The notes: generated by a model from the sequence alone, not told the origin. Counted from the first letter of the stretch, positions 9,342-17,835 are shown. The stretch is 64,000 nucleotides of DNA from Chiayiivirga flava (GCF_014202825.1 NZ_JACHHP010000003.1:332229-396228); one strand, 5' to 3'. Numbers and translations: made by a program.

Positions 9342-9689
9342 TCAGGCCCAGGCGAACGGGATCAGACGTGGGCCGGAGCGGTCGTAGTCCTCGCGTTCGG
9401 CCACGCAGTAGGGACTGCCCATCGCGAACTTGCGGCACACGTCCGGACGTTCGTCGTAGATGCTGCAGCATTTGAGTTCGCGGTCGAGCGCAAGGCACCA
9501 GCCGTCCTTGCCGCGCGCCATCGTGTCCGGGCCGGTGACGCTGTGGCGGACGTAGCGCTCGGGCACCTCGTCCTCGGACGAGAGGATGACGGTGAGGCGG
9601 CAGCAGACGGCGGCGCAGGAGCCGCACGAGACCGACGCATCGATGCCGTCGTGTTCCTCGCCGTTGGCGATGTCGAAAATCGAAGTCAC
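9342..9689 (-). CDS. YkgJ-family cysteine cluster protein
   Basis: Small cytoplasmic protein of the YkgJ family, thought to bind zinc or an iron-sulfur cluster; the cellular role is unsettled. The 115-residue product has the CGSCAAVCC cluster near residues 21-29, then CCSIYDERPDVCRKF and a final PYC, giving the conserved CxxCxxxC plus downstream cysteines. GTG 9689 is taken as the start because AAAGGA sits six bases upstream. A longer frame adds an arginine-rich stretch with no conserved look. It is convergent with the TonB receptor gene. The 298 bases between it and the NUDIX gene hold only the two divergent leaders. Confidence 0.87.
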   Translation of the reverse strand: MTSIFDIANGEEHDGIDASVSCGSCAAVCCRLTVILSSEDEVPERYVRHSVTGPDTMARGKDGWCLALDRELKCCSIYDERPDVCRKFAMGSPYCVAEREDYDRSGPRLIPFAWA

Positions 9690-9987
9690 GGTCAGTCCTT
9701 TGAGTGCGGCGTGCCGGTGGCGGGCGCGCCGTCGTGCGACGGGTCGGGCGGGAGTCGCGACGCGCGGTGCGAGCGGTGGCAGCGCGCGGACAAAAAGCGG
9801 AAGGCGGGGACGTGTGGTGCGGTCGCGGGAACGCCGAGCGTCGAACGACATGCCGTGGCGCCGGCGGGGACGCGCGGCCGCAGGAAACGCGCCCCGGTCC
9901 GCAGTGTCGCAGGGCTCGGGTTAACCGCGTCTGGCCGTGGCCGGACGCGGCTATCATGACAGGTTTGACGCGGACGGATGTGCCCCG

Positions 9988-10476
9988 ATGCCTTACACCC
10001 CCATCGTCGCCACGCTCGGCTACGTGCTCTCGCCCGATCGCCGCCGCGTGCTGCTGGTGCACCGCAACGCACGCCCGGACGATCAGCACCTCGGCAAATA
10101 CAACGGCCTGGGCGGCAAGCTCGAAGCCGACGAGGACGTGGTGGCCGGCATGCGTCGCGAAATCCGCGAGGAGGCCGGCATCGAATGTGATGCGATGGTG
10201 CTGCGCGGCACGATCAGCTGGCCCGGATTCGGCAAGGCAGGGGAGGATTGGCTCGGATTCGTGTTCCGCATCGATGCGTTCGCCGGCACGCCGTACGCCA
10301 GCAATCCCGAGGGCACGCTCGAATGGGTGGAGATCGAACGCATCCTCGACCTGCCGCTGTGGGACGGTGACCGCCACTTTCTCCCGCTGGTGTTCGATGC
10401 CGACCCGCGCGCCTTCCACGGCGTGATGCCCTACCGCGACGGCGGCATGGTGTCGTGGACGTATTCGCGCCTCTAG
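9988..10476 (+). CDS. NUDIX hydrolase, MutT/8-oxo-dGTP type
   Basis: Hydrolyses a nucleoside diphosphate linked to another moiety; by similarity a sanitising 8-oxo-dGTP diphosphatase. The 162-residue protein has a perfect Nudix box: Gly, five residues, Glu, seven residues, then REIREEAGI (near residues 44-66). Around it are GKYNGLGGK and the later LEWVEIERIL and DGDRHF segments seen in MutX/MTH1-like enzymes. ATG 9988 begins MPYTPIVATLGYVL, where conserved sequence starts. The VOC-family gene follows 35 bases later and may be co-transcribed. Confidence 0.9.
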   Translation: MPYTPIVATLGYVLSPDRRRVLLVHRNARPDDQHLGKYNGLGGKLEADEDVVAGMRREIREEAGIECDAMVLRGTISWPGFGKAGEDWLGFVFRIDAFAGTPYASNPEGTLEWVEIERILDLPLWDGDRHFLPLVFDADPRAFHGVMPYRDGGMVSWTYSRL

Positions 10477-10511
10477 TTGCCCCGTCCATCGAACCCCCTC
10501 GGACCGATCCC

Positions 10512-10904
10512 ATGCCCCAGCACCTCGGCGCCATCGCGCTGCTCATCCGCGACTACGACGAGGCCATCGACTGGTACACCGGCACCCTCGGTTTCACCCT
10601 GGTCGAAGACACCGCGCTGAGCGCGGACAAGCGTTGGGTGCTGGTGGCGCCGCCCGGTGCCCCGCAGACCCGCTTGCTGCTCGCGCGCGCTGCCGATGCC
10701 ACCCAGGAGGCCGCGGTCGGGAGCCAGGGCGGCGGCCGTGTCTGGCTGTTCCTGCACACCGACGACTTCGCCGCCGACCACGCCCGCATGATCGCTGCCG
10801 GCGTGCGTTTCCTCGAACCGCCGCGGCACGAGGCGTACGGCAGTGTCGCGGTGTTCGAAGACCTCTACGGCAACCGCTGGGATCTGCTGCAGCGGGCGGA
10901 GTGA
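10512..10904 (+). CDS. VOC-family (glyoxalase/bleomycin-resistance fold) protein
   Basis: 130-residue protein of the vicinal oxygen chelate superfamily. It has the beta-alpha-beta-beta-beta halves typical of the fold: IALLIRDYDEAIDWYTGTLGF at the start, a central VWLFLHTDDF, and the closing GSVAVFEDLYGNRWDLLQ, in which the Glu/Asp residues usually complete the metal site. Members include glyoxalases, extradiol dioxygenases and antibiotic-binding proteins; the sequence does not decide which. It follows the NUDIX gene closely on the same strand. Confidence 0.88.
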   Translation: MPQHLGAIALLIRDYDEAIDWYTGTLGFTLVEDTALSADKRWVLVAPPGAPQTRLLLARAADATQEAAVGSQGGGRVWLFLHTDDFAADHARMIAAGVRFLEPPRHEAYGSVAVFEDLYGNRWDLLQRAE

Positions 10905-10975
10905 GGGTCGCGGCAGAATCCGGCGGCGTTTTCCGTGACCTCCTGCAACGGGGCATCGCTCCGACGGAGGCGACG

Positions 10976-11728
10976 ATGATGGCGTGGCGACGATCGATTC
11001 TGGTGCGCGCGGGCATGGGCCTGCTGTTGGCGGCCGCGGTCGCGGGCGCGACGGCGGCGGGGATCGATGGCGAGTACCGCGCCACGGTCGACGGCGTCGA
11101 CACGCAGCTTTCGCTGCGTAGCGCCGGCGCCGACGTCTCCGGCACCTATGTCGAAGGCGCGCTGCGGCTGCAGGTCGCGGGCCGGCTCGAGGAGGACCGG
11201 TTGCTGGCCCGCGTGCGCGAGCCGTCCACGGGGCTGGACATCGCGGCGCTCGATGCGCGGATCGCAGGCGACACGCTGGACGCAAGCATCGACGCGCACA
11301 ACCCGCTCACCGGCGAACGCAAGTCCGCGCGCGCGCTGTTCCGCCGCACGCTGCCGCCCGCGACGGACGCCGCGGCGACGGCCGTGCCGGGCAGCCTCGA
11401 TCGCAGCCTGATCGGCACTTGGGTGAACGAAACCATGATCAACAGCGGAGGCGCCGACTTCGCCTCGTTCACGACGGTGATGACGATGCAGCTCGGCGCC
11501 GATGGACGCGTGTCGCAGTGGAGTCGCTCGGTGGGCGGCGGCGGAGACTGGAGCTACGACGGCGCCGGTCAGCTGCAGTACAGCGGGCGCTGGTCCAGCG
11601 ACGGCGGCGTCCTGTACGTGCAGCTCGACGGTCAGGCCGGCTTCCAGCCGGCCGCGCGTTATCGCTTTTCGGACGCATATCTGGTGCTGGAGAACGACCG
11701 CGGACGATTGATCTGGCAGCGTCGCTGA
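10976..11728 (+). CDS. Exported hypothetical protein
   Basis: Family not recognised. The 250-residue product has a signal peptide (hydrophobic run about residues 10-24 ending ATAAG). It looks all-beta in two parts: residues 25-120 (DGEYRATVDGVDTQLSLR, then an alternating pattern) and residues 135-250 beginning with LIGTWVNETMINSGGADFAS, a lipocalin-like pattern in which the strands QWSRSVGGGGDWSYDGAGQL, YVQLDG and LVLENDRGRLIWQRR follow. GGAGG lies five bases before ATG 10976; a second ATG follows at 10979. The neighbours give no functional hint. Confidence 0.7.
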   Translation: MMAWRRSILVRAGMGLLLAAAVAGATAAGIDGEYRATVDGVDTQLSLRSAGADVSGTYVEGALRLQVAGRLEEDRLLARVREPSTGLDIAALDARIAGDTLDASIDAHNPLTGERKSARALFRRTLPPATDAAATAVPGSLDRSLIGTWVNETMINSGGADFASFTTVMTMQLGADGRVSQWSRSVGGGGDWSYDGAGQLQYSGRWSSDGGVLYVQLDGQAGFQPAARYRFSDAYLVLENDRGRLIWQRR

Positions 11729-11873
11729 TCGTACGCGGCAGGGGTAAACCGGATCTCCGGCCGGCTCCGCTGTCGGCACCGCGTTTCCTGACCGATGCCG
11801 ATCCGATGCGTGCCCGCCGGCGCGCAGCCGCATGCCGTCGTGGCATCATTCGTCCGTTCTTCCGGAGACCGGT

Positions 11874-13331
11874 TTGCGACGGATCGCCCTTGCCCTGTGC
11901 CTGCTTGCCGCCTGCGCCCTCGCGCGCGCGGAGGATCGCTGGTTCAGCGTGCACCTGGACGGGCGCAAGATCGGCCACATGCAGCAGTCGCGCGTGGAGG
12001 AAGACGGCGGTCGCGTGCGCAGCCGCCAGCTGCTGTCGATGACCCTCTCGCGCAGCGGCGACACCCTCACCATCCAGAGCGAGGAAACCACGCTCGAACT
12101 CGCCGACGGCACGCCGCTGGCGTTCGATTCGCGCATCGACACGGGCGGCAGCGTGACGCGCGTGCGCGGCGAAATCGAGCATGACCATCTGCGCGTCGCG
12201 ATCGAGCAGCCGGGCGGGGTGGAGCGTCGCCATCTGCTCTGGCCGGCCGAGGCTCTGTTGATCGAAGGACAGCGCCTTGCGATGCAGCGCGGCGGACTGG
12301 CAGCGGGTACCCAGTTCGTGATGCTGGCGTTCGATCCGGGCTCGCTGCAGGCCTCGCAGCTGCTCACGCGCGTCGGTGCGCCCGAGACGGTCGCCGTGCA
12401 CGACCGCACCGAACGCCTGGTGCCGCTGGCGCAGACGACGTGGCTCGACGGCGGCGCGATGCGATCGCAGGCCTGGGTCGATCCGGCCACGTGGGCGCTG
12501 CGCCGGCTGCGTTTTCCCGCCGTGGGGCTGCAGCTCGACGTGCACGCCTGCGACCGCGCGTGCGCGCTGGCGCCGGTGCAGCCGGCGGATGTGCTCGACG
12601 CGATGCTCGTGGCCGCACCGCGCGCGTTGCGGCGCGGCGATCTGGATGCGCCGCTCGCCTATCGGCTCGTCCTGCGCGAAGGCGAGGGTGACGCGCTCGC
12701 TGCGCAACCCGGACAGTGGATCGAACGCGACGGCGGCGAGCTGCGCCTGCGCGTGGATCCGGCCGGCGACGGTCGCGATCCGCCCGTGGCCGCGGACACC
12801 GCCGCCACGCGCTGGCTGCAGTCCGACGTTCCCGCCGTGGCGGCGCTCGCGCGCGAGGCCGCCGGCGACGCCCGCGGCGCGCGCGCCCGCATGGTCCGGC
12901 TCGAGGCCTTCGTGCGCGGCTACATCCGCACCAAATCGCTGCGTGTGGGTTACGCGTCCGCCAGCGAAGTGCTGCGCGACCGCGAGGGCGACTGCACCGA
13001 ACACGCCGTGCTGCTGGCGGCACTCGCGCGTGCGCTCGGCATCCCCGCGCGCGTGGCCACCGGCATCGCCTACACGCCGGCCTACGGCGGCCGGCGCGAC
13101 GTCTTCGTCCCGCACGCCTGGGTACTGGCGTGGGTGGACGGACGCTGGCAAGGTTTCGACGCGGCGCTGCGCGGCCATGACGCGGGTCACATCGCGTTTT
13201 CGTCCGGCGACGGCGATCCATTCCGCTTCTACGAGGGCCTCGAGTTGCTTGGTGCGGTGTCGATACGGGACGTGCGGCGTCTGGGCTGGCGCGAACGCGC
13301 GCAGCTGCGGCGGGAGCGGGCGGCGCGATGA
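11874..13331 (+). CDS. Exported transglutaminase-like protein
   Basis: Periplasmic protein with a C-terminal transglutaminase-like (cysteine-protease fold) domain. The catalytic triad is visible as Cys in GDCTEHAVLL, His in VPHAWVLAW and Asp in GFDAALRG (roughly residues 375-425 of 485). The N-terminal two thirds is a beta-rich region (WFSVHLDGRKIGHMQQSR) seen in other secreted members. TTG 11874 is preferred because GGAG lies six bases upstream and it opens directly on a signal peptide (RRIALALCLLAACALARA). The LAAC segment could be a lipobox. ATG 11832 is an alternative start. The next gene overlaps by 4 nt (ATGA). Confidence 0.82.
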   Translation: MRRIALALCLLAACALARAEDRWFSVHLDGRKIGHMQQSRVEEDGGRVRSRQLLSMTLSRSGDTLTIQSEETTLELADGTPLAFDSRIDTGGSVTRVRGEIEHDHLRVAIEQPGGVERRHLLWPAEALLIEGQRLAMQRGGLAAGTQFVMLAFDPGSLQASQLLTRVGAPETVAVHDRTERLVPLAQTTWLDGGAMRSQAWVDPATWALRRLRFPAVGLQLDVHACDRACALAPVQPADVLDAMLVAAPRALRRGDLDAPLAYRLVLREGEGDALAAQPGQWIERDGGELRLRVDPAGDGRDPPVAADTAATRWLQSDVPAVAALAREAAGDARGARARMVRLEAFVRGYIRTKSLRVGYASASEVLRDREGDCTEHAVLLAALARALGIPARVATGIAYTPAYGGRRDVFVPHAWVLAWVDGRWQGFDAALRGHDAGHIAFSSGDGDPFRFYEGLELLGAVSIRDVRRLGWRERAQLRRERAAR

Positions 13332-14245
13332 AGGCGTCCTGCACGTTCGCCGCGCTGCTGTTGCCGCTGTGCATTGCCGCCGCGTCCCCGGCGCAGGACC
13401 TGACCGCGGCGCAGATGCCGTCCGGCACCGAGCTGCGCGCGCTCGTCACCGACGCGCGCGTCGACGAGATCAGCGGCATCGCGGCCTCGCGCCGGCATCC
13501 CGGACTGTTCTGGGTGCTCAACGACAGCGACCGCCCGGCCGAGATCTACGCGCTCGACGACAGCGGCGCGGTGCGTGCAACGCTCGCACTCGAGGGCGTG
13601 CGCAACGTCGACTGGGAAGACATCAGCAGCTTCGAGGTCGACGGCACATCTTGGCTGATGATCGCCGACACCGGCGACAACGGCGGTCTGCGGCGCGAAC
13701 TGGCGATGCATTTCGTCGAGGAGCCTGCGGCCGTCGCCGACGCCACGGTGCCGGTGGCACGCAGCGTGCGCTTCGTCTGGCCCGACGGTCCGCGCGACTG
13801 CGAAGGCTCGGCGGTCGACGTGCAGCGCGGCGAGATCTATCTGGTCTCGAAGAAACGCATCCCGCCCGAACTGTTCCGCCTGCCGCTCGCGCCGCGTGGC
13901 GATGCGACGCTCACCGCCGAACGCGTCGGCACGCTCGCGGGCATCGAACAGCCCACGCCCGACGACCTGCGGCGAAACCCCGTCTACGGCCGTTACCGGG
14001 CGCAGATCACGGGCCTGGACATCGCCTCGGACGGCAGCTGGCTCGCGGCCCTGAACTACCGCCGCGTGTACCTGTGGCAACGCGTGCCGGAGGGCTGGGC
14101 GGCGGCAGTGACGCGACCGGCCCGCGCGATCGAGTTCCCGTGGATTCCGCAGGCCGAAGCGATCGGCTTCGACGTGGACAACCACGCGGTGTGGATCAGT
14201 TCCGAGCGCCTGCCCGCACCGCTGATGCGCCTCGAACTTCCCTGA
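13328..14245 (+). CDS. Exported propeller-like protein coupled to transglutaminase-like gene
   Basis: 305-residue exported protein (signal peptide 1-23, ending SPAQ). The repeated strand patterns suggest a beta-propeller: ISGIAASRRHPGLFWVLNDS, IYALDDSGAVRATLAL, DWEDISSF, LMIADTGDNGG, GEIYLVSKKR and ITGLDIASDGSWLAALNYRRVYLW. The DNS/DTGDN motifs resemble calcium-binding turns in SdiA-regulated or phytase-like proteins, but the exact family is uncertain. The ATG overlaps the stop of the transglutaminase-like gene, so the two are translated together and probably act in the same compartment. A long array of palindromic repeats follows. Confidence 0.72.
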   Translation: MKASCTFAALLLPLCIAAASPAQDLTAAQMPSGTELRALVTDARVDEISGIAASRRHPGLFWVLNDSDRPAEIYALDDSGAVRATLALEGVRNVDWEDISSFEVDGTSWLMIADTGDNGGLRRELAMHFVEEPAAVADATVPVARSVRFVWPDGPRDCEGSAVDVQRGEIYLVSKKRIPPELFRLPLAPRGDATLTAERVGTLAGIEQPTPDDLRRNPVYGRYRAQITGLDIASDGSWLAALNYRRVYLWQRVPEGWAAAVTRPARAIEFPWIPQAEAIGFDVDNHAVWISSERLPAPLMRLELP

Positions 14246-14435
14246 TGTCCTCTCCGCCGAGAGATCGTTCCGCCGGCGGACGGGTACCGAACGCCGCGCC
14301 GATTTTCCTTCTTCCCGCAGGAGAGGGTGCCTAGGCGGACAAGCACCGGGCGCCGCGATGTTCTTCCTTCTCGCGTCGGAGCAAAGGGTCGCAGTCGATG
14401 AGGCCGGGCGCTGCGATGCTCGTCCTTCTCCCCCC

Positions 14436-14817
14436 GGGAGAAGGAAACCTCTTCGATGCTCTTCCTTCTCCCCCCGGGAGAAGGTGCCGAAGGCGGATGA
14501 GGGAAGAGCGCTGCGGTTGTTCCGGTTGGTGAGTGCAGCGCCGCCCTTGCTTCAACCGGCGTGCGACATCGAAACGCGTTTCCCTCATCCGGCCTGCCGG
14601 CCACCTTCTCCCGACGGGAGAAGGAAACCTCTTCGATGCTCTTCCTTCTCCCTCCCGGGAGAAGGTGCCGAAGGCGGATGAGGGAAGGGCGCTGCGGTGT
14701 TCCGGTGGGGAGTGCAGCGCCGCCCTTGCTTCAACCGGCATGCGACATCGAAACGCGTTCCCTCATCCGGCCTGCCGGCCATCTTCTCCCCGGTGGGACA
14801 AGGAGCCTCTTCGCTAC
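14436..14817. repeat. 180-bp tandem repeat, two units plus partial third
   Basis: The stretch starting GGGAGAAGGAAACCTCTTCG at 14436 recurs at 14616 and, truncated and diverged, at 14795. That gives two units of 180 and 179 bases and a third of about 23 bases. Each full unit contains one REP palindrome, a 75-base non-palindromic spacer (beginning GCGCTGCGGT and including GCAGCGCCGCCCTTGCTTCA) and the left part of the next palindrome. Units differ by a few substitutions and single-base indels, so the duplication is not very recent. Confidence 0.85.
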
Positions 14818-14896
14818 GGCACTTCGTTAAATAATTGATTTTTCGGTTAAAAACGAAAGATCGCCGAGGCGGTCACATCCGCATGCACACCTCGTC

Positions 14897-14925
14897 TTGC
14901 AATTTGATATCGAAATGATATCGTT
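14897..14925 (+). promoter_or_regulatory. Promoter with paired GATATC operator upstream of SPFH operon
   Basis: Two GATATC palindromes at 14906-14911 and 14917-14922 are separated by five bases, so their centres are 11 bases apart, one helical turn. They lie between a plausible -35 (TTGCAA, 14897-14902) and a weak -10 (near 14919-14925), 24 bases before the SPFH start. The arrangement fits a dimeric or tetrameric repressor site. The ribbon-helix-helix protein encoded second in the operon is a natural candidate binder, but that is inference. Confidence 0.5.
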
Positions 14926-14948
14926 AACACACCCTCTGGAGAGCCGCC

Positions 14949-15812
14949 ATGAAAGAAGCGCCGATGTCCTCCCGCCCCGGAATTCCGGTCCTGTTCCTGA
15001 TGCTCGTGCTCACGCTGGCGGTGGCCGCGGCATTCGTTTACGGCGCCAATACGAGGAGCGCGCCGGTTCTCGTCGGCACCGTGCTCGTCTCGATCGTGGT
15101 GTTTTTCGCCTGGTTCGGCTTCTACATGGTGGAACCCAACCAGTCGGCGGTGCTCAGCCTGTTCGGCAAGTATGTCGGCACGGTGAAGGACCAGGGCCTG
15201 CGCTGGAACAATCCGTTCTATTCGAAGAAGAAGATCAGCCTGCGCGTGCGCAATTTCGAGAGCGGCAAGCTCAAGATCAACGAGCTGGACGGCAGCCCGA
15301 TCGAGATCGCCGCGGTCATCGTGTGGCAGGTGGTGGATTCGGCCGAAGCGGTGTTCAACGTCGACGACTACCAGAGCTTCGTCCACATCCAGTCCGAGTC
15401 CGCGCTGCGCGCGATGGCATCGAGCTACCCGTACGACCAGCACGAGGACGGCCAGATCGCGCTGCGCAGCCACCCGCAGGAAATCTCGCAGCATCTGCAG
15501 GAGCAGATCCAGGAGCGTCTGAGCAAGGCCGGTGTCGACGTCATCGAGGCGCGCATCAGCCATCTTGCCTACGCCGCGGAGATCGCGCAGGCGATGCTGC
15601 AGCGGCAGCAGGCCAACGCGGTGGTGGCGGCACGCACGCGCATCGTCTTCGGCGCCGTGAGCATGGTGCAGATGGCGCTGGAAGAGCTGAAGAAGTCGGG
15701 CGTGATGGAGCTCGACGAGGAGCGCCGCGCGGCGATGGTGAGCAACCTGCTCGTGGTGCTGTGCTCGGACCGCGCCACGCAGCCGGTGGTGAACACGGGC
15801 TCGCTGTACTGA
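14949..15812 (+). CDS. SPFH/band 7 (stomatin-like) membrane protein
   Basis: Membrane-scaffold protein of the SPFH superfamily. The 287-residue product has two N-terminal membrane helices (about 12-32 and 37-57). The SPFH domain begins [27 protein letters not shown] and continues through [33 protein letters not shown], then a helical, Ala/Glu-rich C-terminal part ([20 protein letters not shown]) that should oligomerise. No NfeD partner is adjacent, which separates it from the slipin/NfeD pairs. It leads a five-gene run with a ribbon-helix-helix protein, a DUF4177 protein, a hydrolase and a small membrane peptide. GGAGAG precedes ATG 14949. Confidence 0.92.
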   Translation: MKEAPMSSRPGIPVLFLMLVLTLAVAAAFVYGANTRSAPVLVGTVLVSIVVFFAWFGFYMVEPNQSAVLSLFGKYVGTVKDQGLRWNNPFYSKKKISLRVRNFESGKLKINELDGSPIEIAAVIVWQVVDSAEAVFNVDDYQSFVHIQSESALRAMASSYPYDQHEDGQIALRSHPQEISQHLQEQIQERLSKAGVDVIEARISHLAYAAEIAQAMLQRQQANAVVAARTRIVFGAVSMVQMALEELKKSGVMELDEERRAAMVSNLLVVLCSDRATQPVVNTGSLY

Positions 15813-15837
15813 GCCCGGCGTTTGCCAGGACACAGCG

Positions 15838-16020
15838 ATGAGCGACAAGAAAGCCTACCCGCTGCGCATCAATGCCGAGGTCCTGGCCGCGATGCAGCGC
15901 TGGTCGGACGACGAACTGCGCTCGCTCAACGCCCAGATCGAATACGTGCTGCGCGACGCACTGCGCAGGAGCGGCCGCCTCGGATCGGCGGCCGCGCCAT
16001 CCAATCCGGAGAACGACTGA
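15838..16020 (+). CDS. Arc-type ribbon-helix-helix protein
   Basis: 60-residue protein with the ribbon-helix-helix pattern of Arc/MetJ-type DNA-binding proteins: a short strand ([10 protein letters not shown]), helix 1 ([22 protein letters not shown]) and helix 2 ([10 protein letters not shown]). It starts 25 bases after the SPFH gene and its stop overlaps the next start (TGATG). In type II toxin-antitoxin systems such proteins repress their own operon, but no toxin is next to it. It may regulate this operon through the GATATC pair at 14906-14922. Confidence 0.8.
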   Translation: MSDKKAYPLRINAEVLAAMQRWSDDELRSLNAQIEYVLRDALRRSGRLGSAAAPSNPEND

Positions 16021-16199
16021 TGCATCACACCCGCTGGGAATACAAGGTCGAAGACCTCAAGGCCGGTTTCCTGTTCAAGGCGCTGGAGCCTGCGAACCTC
16101 ACCGAGACCCTCAACCGCGAAGGCATGCAGGGCTGGGAGCTCATCAACGTCATCTCCGTCAACGGCACGATGAAAGCCTTTTTCAAACGTGCGCGCTGA
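16020..16199 (+). CDS. DUF4177-family small protein
   Basis: 59-residue protein of the DUF4177 type, function unknown. The family signature is clear: WEYKVEDL near the start, then LTETLNREGMQGWELINVISVNG and a basic end (KAFFKRAR). The start codon overlaps the stop of the ribbon-helix-helix gene and GGAG lies upstream inside that gene, so translation is coupled. No signal peptide or membrane segment is seen. Confidence 0.85.
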   Translation: MHHTRWEYKVEDLKAGFLFKALEPANLTETLNREGMQGWELINVISVNGTMKAFFKRAR

Positions 16200-16223
16200 C
16201 GCGCCGCAGTCCGGGAGTACGCC

Positions 16224-17606
16224 ATGAAAAAGATCGTGTTGATCGTGCTGTTGGCGCTGGGCGCTGCCTGGTTCGGCGGTCGCGCGCTGGTGCATCAATT
16301 CATGCCGGTCGCGGAGGCCGCGGCGCTCGACGCGGAGCATGCGCGTATCGCCGATGCTTTCCTCGATCATCTGGATGCCGGTCGCTACGACGACGCCCTC
16401 GCGATGCTCGACGCCAACGCACGCGAGGCGCTGGCGGGCGGCAAGCTGCAGGAAGTGTGGACCTCGCTGTCGTCGCAGCTGGGCGCGCGCACGTCCCGCA
16501 GTGCGCTGCGCGGCGAATCGGTCGACGGCACACCGGTCGCGACATCGACGCTGACGTTCGCCATGCTGTCGCTCGATGCACGCATCGCGGTCGACGCGGA
16601 CCGCCACATCTCCGGCTTCCGCCTGGTGCCGGCGACCGCCGCGAGCACGCCGGCGGCACCGGTCGAGACCGCGGCCTTCGTCGAGACCGAGGCGATGCTC
16701 GGCGACGGTGCCCGGGCGTTGCCGGCGACGCTCACGCGCCCGCGTGCGAACGCACCGGTGGCCGCGGTGGTATTCGTGCACGGATCGGGCCCGCACGACC
16801 GCGACGAAACCGTCGGCCTCAACAAGCCCTTCCGCGACCTCGCGCACGGCCTGGCCGAGCGCGGCATCGCCTCGCTGCGCTACGAAAAACGCACCAAGGC
16901 GCGACCGGAGGATTTCGCGTCCGGCGATTTCGACGTCGACGACGAAGTGGTCGACGATGCGGCGGCGGCGGTGCGGCAGCTGCGCGACACCGACGGAATC
17001 GATCCGGCGCGCGTGTTCGTCGCAGGCCACAGCCTCGGCGCGCTGATGGCGCCGCGCATCGCGCAGCGCGCGCCGGAGGTGGCCGGGCTCGTGCTGCTCG
17101 CCGCGCCGGCGCGGCCGATCGCGGACATCTACATCGAGCAGATCGAATTCCTCGCCGCCGGCGACGGCAGCGTGTCCGACGACGAACGCGCGAAGCTCGA
17201 CATCGAGCGCGCGAAGGCCGCGGCGATCGCAACGCTGACGCCCGATGCCCCCGCCGCGGACAACCTGCTCGGGCTTCCGGCGCGTTTCTGGATCGACCTG
17301 CGCGACTACGATCCCGTGGCCGTTGCCGGAACCATCCCGCAGCCGATGCTCGTGCTGCAGGGCGCGCGCGACTACCAGGTAACGCCGGCGGGCGATTTCG
17401 CACGCTGGCAGGCGGCGTTCGGCGACGAGACGCGCGTGACCTTGCGCGAATTCCCCGGGCTGAATCACCTCTTCATTGCCGGCACCGGTGCTCCGAATCC
17501 GCAGGAGTATTCGGTCGAAGGCCACGTCGATGCCGGCGTGATCGATGCCATCGCCGACTGGATCTCGGGCCTGCCCGGACGCAACGCCGCTGCGTCGTCG
17601 CGCTGA
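16224..17606 (+). CDS. Exported alpha/beta hydrolase with DUF3887 domain
   Basis: 460-residue serine hydrolase. An N-terminal signal or anchor (about 3-23) is followed by a DUF3887 domain (about 35-140: ADAFLDHLDAGRYDDALAML...). The alpha/beta hydrolase domain has the oxyanion segment VVFVHGSGPHDRDETVG, the nucleophile Ser270 in GHSLG, an Asp in GARDYQV and the His in FPGLNHLF near the C-terminus. The organisation is that of secreted esterase/dienelactone-hydrolase-like proteins related to the S9 family; the substrate is unknown. It is fourth in the SPFH operon, with GGGAG before the ATG and a 24-base gap. Confidence 0.9.
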   Translation: MKKIVLIVLLALGAAWFGGRALVHQFMPVAEAAALDAEHARIADAFLDHLDAGRYDDALAMLDANAREALAGGKLQEVWTSLSSQLGARTSRSALRGESVDGTPVATSTLTFAMLSLDARIAVDADRHISGFRLVPATAASTPAAPVETAAFVETEAMLGDGARALPATLTRPRANAPVAAVVFVHGSGPHDRDETVGLNKPFRDLAHGLAERGIASLRYEKRTKARPEDFASGDFDVDDEVVDDAAAAVRQLRDTDGIDPARVFVAGHSLGALMAPRIAQRAPEVAGLVLLAAPARPIADIYIEQIEFLAAGDGSVSDDERAKLDIERAKAAAIATLTPDAPAADNLLGLPARFWIDLRDYDPVAVAGTIPQPMLVLQGARDYQVTPAGDFARWQAAFGDETRVTLREFPGLNHLFIAGTGAPNPQEYSVEGHVDAGVIDAIADWISGLPGRNAAASSR

Positions 17607-17641
17607 CCTTCCGTGTTCGACTCGTCACCAGGAGATTGACC

Positions 17642-17764
17642 ATGCTGCATGTCGCGAAAATGATCGAACGTCGCCTCGGCAACGACCGTCGCTTGATTCC
17701 GCAGTTGCTCGGGGTGTCCGCGCTGGCGCTGCTGGTGGGCCTGGCGATGGCCGCGCTGCGCTGA
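17642..17764 (+). CDS. 40-residue membrane peptide
   Basis: Small open frame with a strong ribosome binding site (AGGAGA, about six bases before ATG 17642), 35 bases after the hydrolase. The product is basic at the start (MLHVAKMIERRLGNDRR) and ends in one hydrophobic helix (LIPQLLGVSALALLVGLAMA) followed by a single Arg, so it would sit as a single-pass inner-membrane peptide. No homologue is recognised. The strong site and position at the end of the operon argue that it is real. Confidence 0.6.
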   Translation: MLHVAKMIERRLGNDRRLIPQLLGVSALALLVGLAMAALR

Positions 17765-17835
17765 CGGTGGCCACGGCCCGCATCGCCGACGGCGAGGTCG
17801 CTGACACCTGCGCCCGGGCTGGTTAAGCTCGCCGC

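Larger units (their letters stand above)
14246..14948. repeat. Gene-free region filled with REP-like palindromes
   Basis: About 700 bases without a credible gene. From 14306 to about 14805 it is packed with copies of a palindromic motif whose core is CCTTCTCCC-N-GGGAGAAGG, often followed by GTGCCGAAGGCGGATGAGGG or preceded by CCCTCATCCGGCCTGCCGGCC. Recognisable cores begin near 14306, 14369, 14424, 14464, 14603, 14641 and 14783. The last 130 bases are AT-richer and hold the promoter of the SPFH operon. Such repeats are typical REP elements of xanthomonads, usually placed after genes where they can fold in mRNA 3' ends. Confidence 0.88.

Noticed and set aside
14436-14817. CRISPR-like periodic repeats
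   Set aside because: Period of 180 bases with palindromic cores and near-identical spacers; CRISPR needs short repeats with unique spacers, and no cas genes are present.
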